A DNA stretch of 6,041 bases from Syntrophus sp. (in: bacteria). GTDB taxonomy: Bacteria; Desulfobacterota; Syntrophia; Syntrophales; UBA8958. Shown here piece by piece: positions 1 through 4,883 of this stretch. Below the pieces are notes generated by a model, which saw only the letters and a program-made list of their open reading frames with translations, was not told the DNA's origin and searched no databases. Made by a program: the position numbers and the translations under genes. How positions within the stretch are numbered: the stretch's first letter is position 1; the number at the start of each line of letters is the position of its first letter. Where the stretch lies: NCBI GenBank assembly GCA_003451635.1, contig DMAT01000447.1, forward strand, positions 1 to 6,041, written 5' to 3'.

Positions 1-640
1 ATACATCGGTGTGCATGACGCCGTCGATGAAATGGACGTCCTGATAGTAGAGGTCATCCGATGCATGGGCGATCATAATGGCTTTGAGGGCGGGCGGTTT
101 ACGCCTGGCGACCATAAGGGAGTTGAATGCCCCCCAGGAGAGGCCATACATTCCCACCTTGCCGTTCGACCACTCTTTATTGGCGAATTGGTTGATGATT
201 TCCACACTGTCGGACAGCTCTTGTTCGGAATATTCCGCTTCCGGAATCACCCCGCCGCTGTCGCCGGTGCCGCGAAGATCAACTTTTGCAACCACATATC
301 CGTGCCTGGCAAAATAGGCGCCCACGGGATAGTCCCAGGACAGATAACACAGGTCGTCCTTCCGGTACCCGTTCATTTCGAAGAAGACGGGAAATTTTTC
401 TTCCGATTTTTTTGACTTGGGCATCCAGTAGGAAACGGCCAGCTTGACGCCGTCGGGCATGGTGAGAGTCCCCCTCTCCACAGTGAATTCATATCCCGAC
501 GAGGAGAACGTTTCGGTCTCTTCCCCGCCTTCATCCTCGGCCTCGGATTGGGGGGCCGCCATTATGGCGCCTCCGGGGGGGGACAGGATAGCAAGGCCGA
601 TTAAGGAAAGGGTGAGAAGTGTCAAGAGGTGCTTTTTCAT
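1..640 (-). CDS. Exported CocE/NonD-family alpha/beta hydrolase, C-terminus beyond the left edge
   Basis: I read 213 residues from the ATG at 640 down to the window edge; the C-terminus is missing. Residues 1-29 form a signal peptide (MKKH, a hydrophobic stretch LLTLLTLSLIGLAIL, likely cleavage near AIMA/AP), so the enzyme is probably exported. An acidic Glu/Asp-rich linker (33-44) follows. The hydrolase domain begins near 50: MPDGVKLAVSYWMP (61-74) is the usual opening of the CocE / X-Pro dipeptidyl-peptidase S15-like fold, and GYVVAKVDLRGTGDSGG (114-130) is the oxyanion-region RGTGxSGG signature. GLSWGAF carries the nucleophile elbow (G-x-S-x-G) with Ser168. The catalytic Asp and His should lie in the missing part. 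Family members hydrolyse esters or amides, including cocaine esterase, glutaryl-acylase and X-Pro peptidases; the substrate here cannot be told. The start is supported by AAAGGAG at 652-646, five bases upstream. It is divergent from the response regulator gene and has its own promoter. Confidence 0.9.
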   Translation of the reverse strand, partial: MKKHLLTLLTLSLIGLAILSPPGGAIMAAPQSEAEDEGGEETETFSSSGYEFTVERGTLTMPDGVKLAVSYWMPKSKKSEEKFPVFFEMNGYRKDDLCYLSWDYPVGAYFARHGYVVAKVDLRGTGDSGGVIPEAEYSEQELSDSVEIINQFANKEWSNGKVGMYGLSWGAFNSLMVARRKPPALKAIMIAHASDDLYYQDVHFIDGVMHTDV

Positions 641-722
641 GTCCGCTCCTTTATTTTGGGAAGCAATAATCCACGACTGTCCTTGGATTCCTGATCTGTA
701 ACGGGAGAAAACCCGCAAGGAA

Positions 723-751
723 ATTATAGGGAACAGCGGTGGTTGTGTCAA
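723..751 (-). promoter_or_regulatory. Consensus sigma-70 promoter of the CocE-like hydrolase gene
   Basis: Read on the minus strand, TTGACA (751-746) is followed by a 17-bp spacer (745-729) and TATAAT (728-723). Both hexamers and the spacing match the sigma-70 consensus exactly. Transcription would begin near 716, giving a leader of about 75 nt before the ATG at 640. Such a perfect core promoter is usually either strongly constitutive or held down by a repressor, and a tandem repeat lies directly upstream. Confidence 0.8.
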
Positions 752-781
752 GGAAAAGAAGGGACAGGAAAAGAAGGGACA
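751..781. repeat. Two-copy 15-bp tandem repeat abutting the hydrolase promoter
   Basis: AGGAAAAGAAGGGAC occurs at 751-765 and again, without mismatch, at 766-780, and the next base (A781) continues the pattern. Read toward the hydrolase gene it is TGTCCCTTCTTTTCC twice, ending at the -35 hexamer, so it spans roughly -36 to -65 of that promoter. This position suits an activator site, but it may also be a slippage duplication or a scattered intergenic repeat. Confidence 0.85.
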
Positions 782-829
782 ATTTCAAAGGTGAGGTTTC
801 TCCCGTGTACCTGCAAGATGGGAATCATT

Positions 830-871
830 CGATATGATATTGAAAAAAACTATCTATTCCGATATGATATT
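830..871. repeat. 12-bp direct repeat with 30-bp period over the response-regulator promoter
   Basis: CGATATGATATT occurs at 830-841 and identically at 860-871, about three helical turns apart. The downstream copy contains the -10 box of the promoter at 840-868 and the upstream copy overlaps the first two bases of its -35 box. Each copy contains a TATGAT, so it may be a duplicated -10 region or a pair of operator half-sites on one face of the helix. Confidence 0.8.
840..868 (+). promoter_or_regulatory. Sigma-70 promoter of the response regulator / kinase operon
   Basis: TTGAAA (840-845), a 17-bp spacer (846-862) and TATGAT (863-868) match the sigma-70 consensus in five of six positions in each box. 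The predicted start is near 875, about 45 nt upstream of the ATG at 920. It is the only strong rightward promoter I see before the three signalling genes. Confidence 0.7.
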
Positions 872-919
872 TGCTGACAAGAAAGTGTTCCCAACGCCAC
901 TCATAACGGAGAACCTTCC

Positions 920-1306
920 ATGACAACAAAGACGATTCTGGTGATCGAAGACAACGAGATGAACATGAAGCTCATGAGGGCCGTTCTCGAACTCGGTCCG
1001 TACCGGATGCTGGAGGCGGTCGATGCGGAAACGGGTCTGGAGCTGGCCCGAAAGGATCATCCGGACCTGATTTTGATGGATATCCAGTTGCCGGGGATGG
1101 ACGGATTGAGGGCGACCCGAATCATCAAGTCGGATCAAGAATTAAGGACTATTCCCGTATTTGCGATCACCGGTTTTGCCATGGAAGCGGATAAGGAAAA
1201 CGCCAAGGAACTCGGATTTGACGACTATATCGTCAAACCGTTCAAGGTCAAGACGCTTTTGGAAAAGATCGCCCGTCATTTCGGCGCTGGGAGCTACGAT
1301 CACTGA
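920..1306 (+). CDS. Single-domain response regulator (DivK/CheY-like receiver)
   Basis: This 128-residue protein is one complete receiver domain with no output domain. The acidic pocket is E10/D11, the phospho-acceptor is D54 in LILMDIQLPGMDG (50-62), the switch Thr is T84 (AITGFAM), and the conserved Lys-Pro is K106-P107 in YIVKPF. The segment EDNEMNMKL (10-18) closely resembles DivK-type stand-alone regulators. Cytoplasmic phosphorylation by the kinase encoded 106 bp downstream is the natural expectation, because that kinase lacks a receiver. A stand-alone receiver acts by protein contact or as a phosphorelay intermediate, so its target is not visible here. The start has a GGAGA at 908-912, seven bases upstream, and the promoter at 840-868 lies just before it. 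The C-terminal tail GAGSYDH is short and adds no domain. Confidence 0.93.
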   Translation: MTTKTILVIEDNEMNMKLMRAVLELGPYRMLEAVDAETGLELARKDHPDLILMDIQLPGMDGLRATRIIKSDQELRTIPVFAITGFAMEADKENAKELGFDDYIVKPFKVKTLLEKIARHFGAGSYDH

Positions 1307-1401
1307 TTGGGCGGCGGAAGCCCGAAAATTCAGCTTAGGTTAAACACGCTCGGCTGGTCCTGATGATTGCAGGCGCCGGTTGGTGGCGCTGTTCCACGGA
1401 A

Positions 1402-1406
1402 AAGGA
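1402..1406 (+). promoter_or_regulatory. Ribosome binding site that decides the kinase start
   Basis: AAGGA at 1402-1406 lies six bases before the ATG at 1413. The reading frame stays open upstream to a TTG at 1380, but I see no clear Shine-Dalgarno sequence ahead of that codon, so 1413 is preferred. Confidence 0.6.
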
Positions 1407-1412
1407 CAGATT

Positions 1413-3413
1413 ATGGGTCAAATGGATTCGCATGGGGCGACGGCCAGGGAGATCAGTTGCCGGGTTACGCGCACTTTAATCATGTACGTCCGGGAAGCGA
1501 ATGGATGCCTCGGCAACCTTCTGGACGGCCTGGCGTTGGATGAAGGTTATCTTACCGACACAAACAACTGGGTGTCCCACGCATTCCTCCATATCCTCTA
1601 TGGGCGGATGATCGCCATCCTCGGGGACGAGAATGCCGTGTACAATATGGCTCTCGCCTCGAAGAAATATGAGTCTATGGGACTGTTGGACTGGATCGCC
1701 CGGCTCCTGGGAAATCCGAAACTGCTCTACATGCGGGCCCCCTGGTACAATCGGCTCCTCAAGGCCAATGGCGATGTCTATATCCGTGAATCCGGCGATT
1801 CCTGGGTCATTCTCGAGGACAGGTACCACGTCGGCGCTCAGAAGACCCGTTGCGACTGCGATTACACCCGGGCGATTATTGCCGGCATTCCGACGATATT
1901 CGACATGCCTATGGCCCGGGTGGAGGAAATCGAGTGCCAGGTGGCGCCGGAGGTGTACGGCAAAAGAACATGGCCGGATGCTCCCGTCCATGCCAGCCAG
2001 GGGTGTCTCTACCGGATTCAATGGGAGGCCCGGGAGAGGCCGCCGCTCTGGAAACGGCTATTTCAGCGGTACAGTGTTTACCGCAAGGCCATCAATGACC
2101 TCCTGGAGACCAACCGGGTGGTCCAGGAAAAATATGAAGAGGTCAGGAAAATGGCCCTTGACCTGGAGACGGCCAACCGGCGGCTCACCGAATCGAAGGG
2201 GCAGCTGGAAGAATTCATGGGTGAGCTGAAGGCCTCGGAGCTTCGTTACCGGCTCCTGGCGGATAATGTGACTGACATAATCTGGACGTTCAGCCTGGGA
2301 ACCATGCGGTTCACCTATATCAGTCCTTCCGTTCAGGCCCAGCGGGGTTACTCCGTGGAGGAGGCCCTGGCCATGTCTCTCGAAGAGACCCTTCCCCCCG
2401 AATCATTGGCAAGGGCGATGAAGATGCTGACGGAGGCCCTGGCCAGGGAGGAAGAGGGAAAAGGCGAATCGAACATGCCGGAGACCTTCGAAATCCAGCA
2501 TAGTTGCAAAGACGGCTCCCTGCGCTGGGCAGAGATCAGGGCCTCCCTCCTGAGAGACGAATTGGGCAAGGCCGCGGGTGTACTGGGCGTAACCCGAGAC
2601 ATCTCGGAGCGGAAGCGCGCCGACATGCTCTACCAGGCCAATATCGCCGCTGAGGCCGCCAGCGCCGCAAAGAGCCAATTCCTGTCCCACATGAGCCATG
2701 AACTCCGGACGCCCCTTAATCACATCATGGGGTTTACCGAATTGATTTTGGATAAAAACTTCGGCGATCTGAATGAAATCCAGGAGGAGTATCTCTCCGA
2801 TGTTTATAAGAGTAGCGAGCACCTGCTTTCCCTGGTAAACGAGATCCTGGACATATCCAAAATCGAGGCAGGGAAGTTTGAATTGAGGCCGTCCGAATTC
2901 AACCTGAAGCGGCTGCTGGAAAACAGCCTGTCCATAATTGCGGACAAGGCGCACCAGCGCCGGATAATCCTGGCGGCCGGCATTGGTGACATTCCCGAAA
3001 CCATCTTCGCCGATGAACTCCGGGTCAAGCAGATCCTCTACAACCTGCTGTCCAACGCCGTGAAATTCACCGAAGACGGCGGCAGTATTTCTTTGGGCGC
3101 CCGCCTCAGGGAAGGAACGGCGGGAATCACGACGGCGGGCACACCCCCAATACGAGAGGTGGAGATCAGTGTGTCCGACAACGGCATCGGAATCAACGGG
3201 GAAGACAAGGAAAAGATCTTCGAGCCCTTTATCCAGAGAGAGAATCCGTTGAGTCGGAAGTATCCGGGAACGGGCCTGGGATTGGGGCTTACGAAACATT
3301 TCGTCGAAATGCACGGCGGCAGGATCTGGGTGGAAAGCGGGGGGCCGGGAACAGGGGCTACTTTCCGATTTGTCCTGCCCTGCAGATTCCGGTTCAAAAT
3401 CTTACGACAATAA
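1413..3413 (+). CDS. Soluble sensor histidine kinase: V4R-like cysteine domain, coiled coil, PAS, HisKA, HATPase_c
   Basis: From the ATG at 1413 the protein is 666 residues with no membrane segment, so it is a cytoplasmic sensor. Residues about 19-206 form a sensory domain whose end (CDCDYTRAIIAGIP, then VEEIECQ, then GCLYRIQW) has the spacing of V4R-type small-molecule domains, with cysteines at about 147, 149, 175 and 198. This assignment is by eye. A Glu/Lys-rich coiled coil (about 224-274) leads to a PAS domain with its PAC end (about 276-399, closing on GVTRDISERKRA). HisKA holds the phospho-acceptor His429 in SHELRTPLN. The ATPase domain has the N box (NLLSNAVKFT, Asn548), the G1 box DNGIGI (Asp589) and the G2 box GTGLGLGL (619-626). 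All catalytic motifs look intact. There is no receiver, so the regulator encoded upstream is the likely phosphate acceptor. An alternative TTG start at 1380 would add 11 residues. Confidence 0.92.
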   Translation: MGQMDSHGATAREISCRVTRTLIMYVREANGCLGNLLDGLALDEGYLTDTNNWVSHAFLHILYGRMIAILGDENAVYNMALASKKYESMGLLDWIARLLGNPKLLYMRAPWYNRLLKANGDVYIRESGDSWVILEDRYHVGAQKTRCDCDYTRAIIAGIPTIFDMPMARVEEIECQVAPEVYGKRTWPDAPVHASQGCLYRIQWEARERPPLWKRLFQRYSVYRKAINDLLETNRVVQEKYEEVRKMALDLETANRRLTESKGQLEEFMGELKASELRYRLLADNVTDIIWTFSLGTMRFTYISPSVQAQRGYSVEEALAMSLEETLPPESLARAMKMLTEALAREEEGKGESNMPETFEIQHSCKDGSLRWAEIRASLLRDELGKAAGVLGVTRDISERKRADMLYQANIAAEAASAAKSQFLSHMSHELRTPLNHIMGFTELILDKNFGDLNEIQEEYLSDVYKSSEHLLSLVNEILDISKIEAGKFELRPSEFNLKRLLENSLSIIADKAHQRRIILAAGIGDIPETIFADELRVKQILYNLLSNAVKFTEDGGSISLGARLREGTAGITTAGTPPIREVEISVSDNGIGINGEDKEKIFEPFIQRENPLSRKYPGTGLGLGLTKHFVEMHGGRIWVESGGPGTGATFRFVLPCRFRFKILRQ

Positions 3414-3430
3414 GAAAAGGAGGATTTACG

Positions 3431-3859
3431 ATGGAATTTATGGATTGCGTGAAATTTGCCAATGAAAACCCCGTCGCCTGGTTTGCCACCAGCGATGGAG
3501 ATCAGCCAAGGGTGAGGGCCCTGGCAATATGGTTTGCCGATGAAAAGGGCTTTTACTTTCAAATCGGCGGCATGAAGGATGTATATAGGCAATTGCTGAA
3601 AAATCAGAAGGTGGAGGCCGCTTTTTACAAATCCGGCGAACCGGCAGGGATCGTCATGAGAGTGAAGGGAGAGGCTGAATTTTTAAACGACGCCGGATTG
3701 AAAGAAAAGGTCCTTGCGGACAGGCCGTTTCTCAAACAGTTTGGCCTCACCCCCGACCATCCCGATCTCGTGATTTTCAGGATATCAAAAGGAGAGGCCT
3801 TTTTCTGGAACTTTGAGAACAATTTGGAACCTAAAAAGCTTATCAGCTTCGGAAACTGA
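3431..3859 (+). CDS. PNPOx-like FMN-binding split-barrel family protein
   Basis: The 142-residue protein has the look of the pyridoxamine 5'-phosphate oxidase-like fold. A short N-terminal helix is followed by PVAWFATSDGDQPRVRAL (14-31), then FYFQIGGMKDVYRQLLKN (41-58) and VEAAFYKSG, which matches the usual order of a strand, a substrate/flavin Arg region, and a helix before the strand 'np.V....y'. Proteins of this size usually dimerise and bind FMN, and sometimes F420 or heme; many are uncharacterised stress or redox proteins. True PdxH proteins are longer (over 200 residues), so vitamin B6 synthesis should not be assumed. AGGAGG (3418-3423) sits seven bases before the ATG, and the gap after the kinase stop is only 17 bp, so it probably belongs to the signalling operon. 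A flavin-dependent partner or output of the sensor kinase is possible but unproven. Confidence 0.82.
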   Translation: MEFMDCVKFANENPVAWFATSDGDQPRVRALAIWFADEKGFYFQIGGMKDVYRQLLKNQKVEAAFYKSGEPAGIVMRVKGEAEFLNDAGLKEKVLADRPFLKQFGLTPDHPDLVIFRISKGEAFFWNFENNLEPKKLISFGN

Positions 3860-3870
3860 GGTTTACCTGC

Positions 3871-3886
3871 GTTAAAAGAGTTTAAC
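3871..3886. repeat. Short inverted repeat GTTAAA-AGAG-TTTAAC after the PNPOx gene
   Basis: Perfect 6-bp arms (3871-3876 and 3881-3886) flank a 4-base loop, 11 bases after the PNPOx stop codon. The stem is AT-rich and lacks a following T-run, so it is a weak terminator at best; an operator or simply chance is equally likely. Confidence 0.35.
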
Positions 3887-4203
3887 TATGAGGGGATAGT
3901 TGTCCCCGCCATGTTTCCGGAAGCCTTGGCATGCCAAGTTCCTCGCTCATATTTGCCATTTTTTTTGCCGGGTGGTTTTTCTCGTCGCTTGTCCTCAAAA
4001 ACATGCCTCGCCTCCTTTAATAGCAAGGACTTCCAATTCTTGATCTGGTTGGGATGGACATGGTAGTATTCAGACAATTCGGAAAGAGTCCTTTTGCGGT
4101 TGATCCATTCAGATACGATCTGGGCCTTGAATGACCCGCTGTATGACTGACGTTTCCCTTTTATTGCCAGTGGGACTTCGGAGTAATTTTGCTGAGCGGT
4201 CAT
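3886..4203 (-). CDS. IS3-type transposase OrfA remnant (HTH_Tnp_1), OrfB absent
   Basis: The 105-residue reading frame begins with KGKRQSYSGSFKAQIVSEW (15-33) and continues TLSELSEYYHVHPNQIKNW (39-57) and LLLKEARHVFEDKRREK, which is the helix-turn-helix DNA-binding protein of IS3-family elements. In intact elements OrfA is followed by a leucine-zipper-like segment and then OrfB, the DDE integrase. Here the family resemblance stops near residue 76, the tail (PPGKKNGKYERG onward) looks unrelated, and only 26 bp separate the stop from the PNPOx gene, so OrfB cannot be present. A run of eight A bases (minus strand, 3966-3959) falls where IS3 elements slip by -1, but the -1 frame ends at 3882. A strong GGAGG (4221-4217) lies 13 bases from the start; an AGGA (4211-4208) is closer. 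It is probably a non-functional remnant; a repurposed small HTH protein is the alternative. Confidence 0.7.
   Translation of the reverse strand: MTAQQNYSEVPLAIKGKRQSYSGSFKAQIVSEWINRKRTLSELSEYYHVHPNQIKNWKSLLLKEARHVFEDKRREKPPGKKNGKYERGTWHAKASGNMAGTTIPS
3892..3907. repeat. Small hairpin GGGGA-N6-TCCCC at the operon junction
   Basis: Five perfect G/C-rich base pairs close a six-base loop. It follows the PNPOx gene on the plus strand and lies at the 3' end of the transposase remnant on the minus strand. No T-run follows in either direction, so a factor-independent terminator is not established; it could still block 3' exonucleases. Confidence 0.3.
3925..3938. repeat. Perfect 14-bp palindrome CTTGGCATGCCAAG
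   Basis: The sequence equals its own reverse complement over all 14 bases with no loop, which fits a dimeric protein binding site better than an RNA hairpin. It lies inside the non-conserved tail of the transposase remnant, so it is unlikely to be kept for coding reasons. Its binder is unknown. Confidence 0.5.
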
Positions 4204-4232
4204 TAAATCCTGCGGACCTCCTTTATTTTTGA

Positions 4233-4254
4233 GATTAATAAAGATCTGATTAAT
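4233..4254. repeat. GATTAAT direct repeat upstream of the transposase remnant
   Basis: GATTAAT occurs at 4233-4239 and 4248-4254, a 15-bp period; the ATTAAT core is self-complementary, and AGATCT (4242-4247) lies between the copies. The position just upstream of the remnant's start could mark its old promoter or an operator, but the region is AT-rich and chance is possible. Confidence 0.3.
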
Positions 4255-4274
4255 CGCGCAATACCTGTATCTGC

Positions 4275-4309
4275 ATTAGCTGTTACGAAAATGTATGCTA
4301 ACAGATAAT
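4275..4309. repeat. Imperfect dyad (11-bp arms, one mismatch) in the intergenic gap
   Basis: ATTAGCTGTTA (4275-4285) is matched by TAACAGATAAT (4299-4309), ten of eleven bases complementary, with a 13-base centre. The size and AT-rich arms resemble an operator for a dimeric repressor. No T-run follows. It sits between the transposase remnant and the end of the flagellar pair, so which gene it would control is unclear. Confidence 0.5.
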
Positions 4310-4322
4310 TGTGGAGAAAAGA

Positions 4323-4350
4323 TGGAGGACCTGTGGAGGACCTGTGGAAA
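4323..4350. repeat. 11-bp tandem repeat TGGAGGACCTG, two copies plus partial third
   Basis: TGGAGGACCTG fills 4323-4333 and 4334-4344 exactly, and TGGAAA (4345-4350) begins a diverged third unit. A related TGTGGAGAA occurs at 4310-4318. Together they form a run of TGTGGA-like words that differ from the DnaA box TGTGGATAA by one or more bases. No function is established. Confidence 0.7.
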
Positions 4351-4378
4351 CTTTGTATGCTTTTGATTCCTGCCATCT

Positions 4379-4411
4379 AAAAAAACGTCATTATTCATTG
4401 GAATATCCAAT
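4379..4411 (-). terminator. Possible weak terminator of the flgL-flaF operon
   Basis: Read leftward, a 6-bp hairpin ATTGGA-TAT-TCCAAT (4411-4397) lies 11 bases past the flaF stop, and a run of seven T (4385-4379) follows after another 11 bases. The gap between stem and T-run is too long for a classical intrinsic terminator, so this is only a candidate. Confidence 0.3.
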
Positions 4412-4422
4412 CATCAAGGATG

Positions 4423-4863
4423 CTATCTTGTTATTTCCAATCTCCTGATGCGCGCTTCCGTCGGTTCTTCAACGGACGCGACTTCCGGTTTCGCTCTCAG
4501 GCCCGTAACGATACTCAGATTCACTTTAATGATAGCTTCTATTTTATCGGGTGACGGACGTGCCATGACCGCGAAGATTTGCCTGTCAACATAGGCGCTC
4601 ATTTTTAACAGATTAAAGCGCAAGTCCTGGGGTAAGGGGCTATCCAGAGAAGCCACATTGGCCTGGAAGATACTCCAGATCATCTGGTTGAATCTAAGCG
4701 CCTCTCCCAGCATTTTTTTCCTTCCCTCTGTTTCCCAATTATCGAGACACTCCTTGAGCATCAGGGCCCCCTTGGTCAGGACGCGGGCCTCCGTCTCCCG
4801 GGGCGAATTTGTGATCCGTTCAACTTTCTGATATGCATATAACCCTCTTTTATTCATTGCCAT
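4423..4863 (-). CDS. flaF: Flagellar biosynthesis regulator FlaF
   Basis: The 146-residue protein matches FlaF throughout. AYQKVERITNSPRETEARVL (10-29) is the conserved opening, followed by EALRFNQMIWSIFQANVA (54-71) with the Asn and Trp typical of the family, LPQDLRFNLLKMSAYVDRQ (77-95) and INLS-like IIKVNLSIVTGLR (111-123). FlaF is a cytoplasmic helical protein that promotes flagellin synthesis or secretion, usually opposing FlbT; this is best known in alphaproteobacteria such as Caulobacter. Its start lies 20 bp after the FlgL-like gene, so the two are probably one transcript. AGGGGG (4871-4866) is only two bases from the ATG at 4863 but eight from an in-frame ATG at 4857, so the true start may be two codons later. 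No flbT or flagellin gene follows on the left. The last 20 residues are charged and poorly conserved. Confidence 0.88.
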   Translation of the reverse strand: MAMNKRGLYAYQKVERITNSPRETEARVLTKGALMLKECLDNWETEGRKKMLGEALRFNQMIWSIFQANVASLDSPLPQDLRFNLLKMSAYVDRQIFAVMARPSPDKIEAIIKVNLSIVTGLRAKPEVASVEEPTEARIRRLEITR

Positions 4864-4883
4864 AACCCCCTATTCTAACGTAT

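Noticed and set aside
11..701. Plus-strand open frames across the left end
   Set aside because: They are antisense to the CocE-like hydrolase, whose signal peptide, RGTGDSGG and GLSWG motifs and promoter identify the real strand.
1307..1325. Hairpin TTGGGC-N7-GCCCGA just after the response regulator stop
   Set aside because: The stem is short, includes a G-U pair and lacks a T-run, so it is not a convincing terminator between regulator and kinase.
1380..1412. Upstream TTG start for the kinase
   Set aside because: It would add 11 residues without family support, and the clear ribosome binding site serves the ATG at 1413.
2403..3314. Long minus-strand open frame (303 codons) opposite the kinase
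   Set aside because: It lies wholly antisense to the HisKA and ATPase motifs, has no recognisable domain, and is rich in residues expected from reading high-GC coding DNA backwards.
3926..3941. Sigma-54 type promoter near TTGGCATGCCAAGTTC
   Set aside because: TGGCA is present but the required GC at the -12 element is missing, and no gene starts downstream in that direction.
4310..4350. DnaA-box cluster / replication origin
   Set aside because: None of the TGTGGA words matches TGTGGATAA exactly, and no dnaA, dnaN, rep gene or unwinding element is nearby; kept only as a repeat observation.
4322..4366. 14-codon plus-strand frame with GGAG five bases upstream
   Set aside because: It consists largely of the 11-bp tandem repeat, shows no recognisable peptide, and is too short to support from sequence alone.
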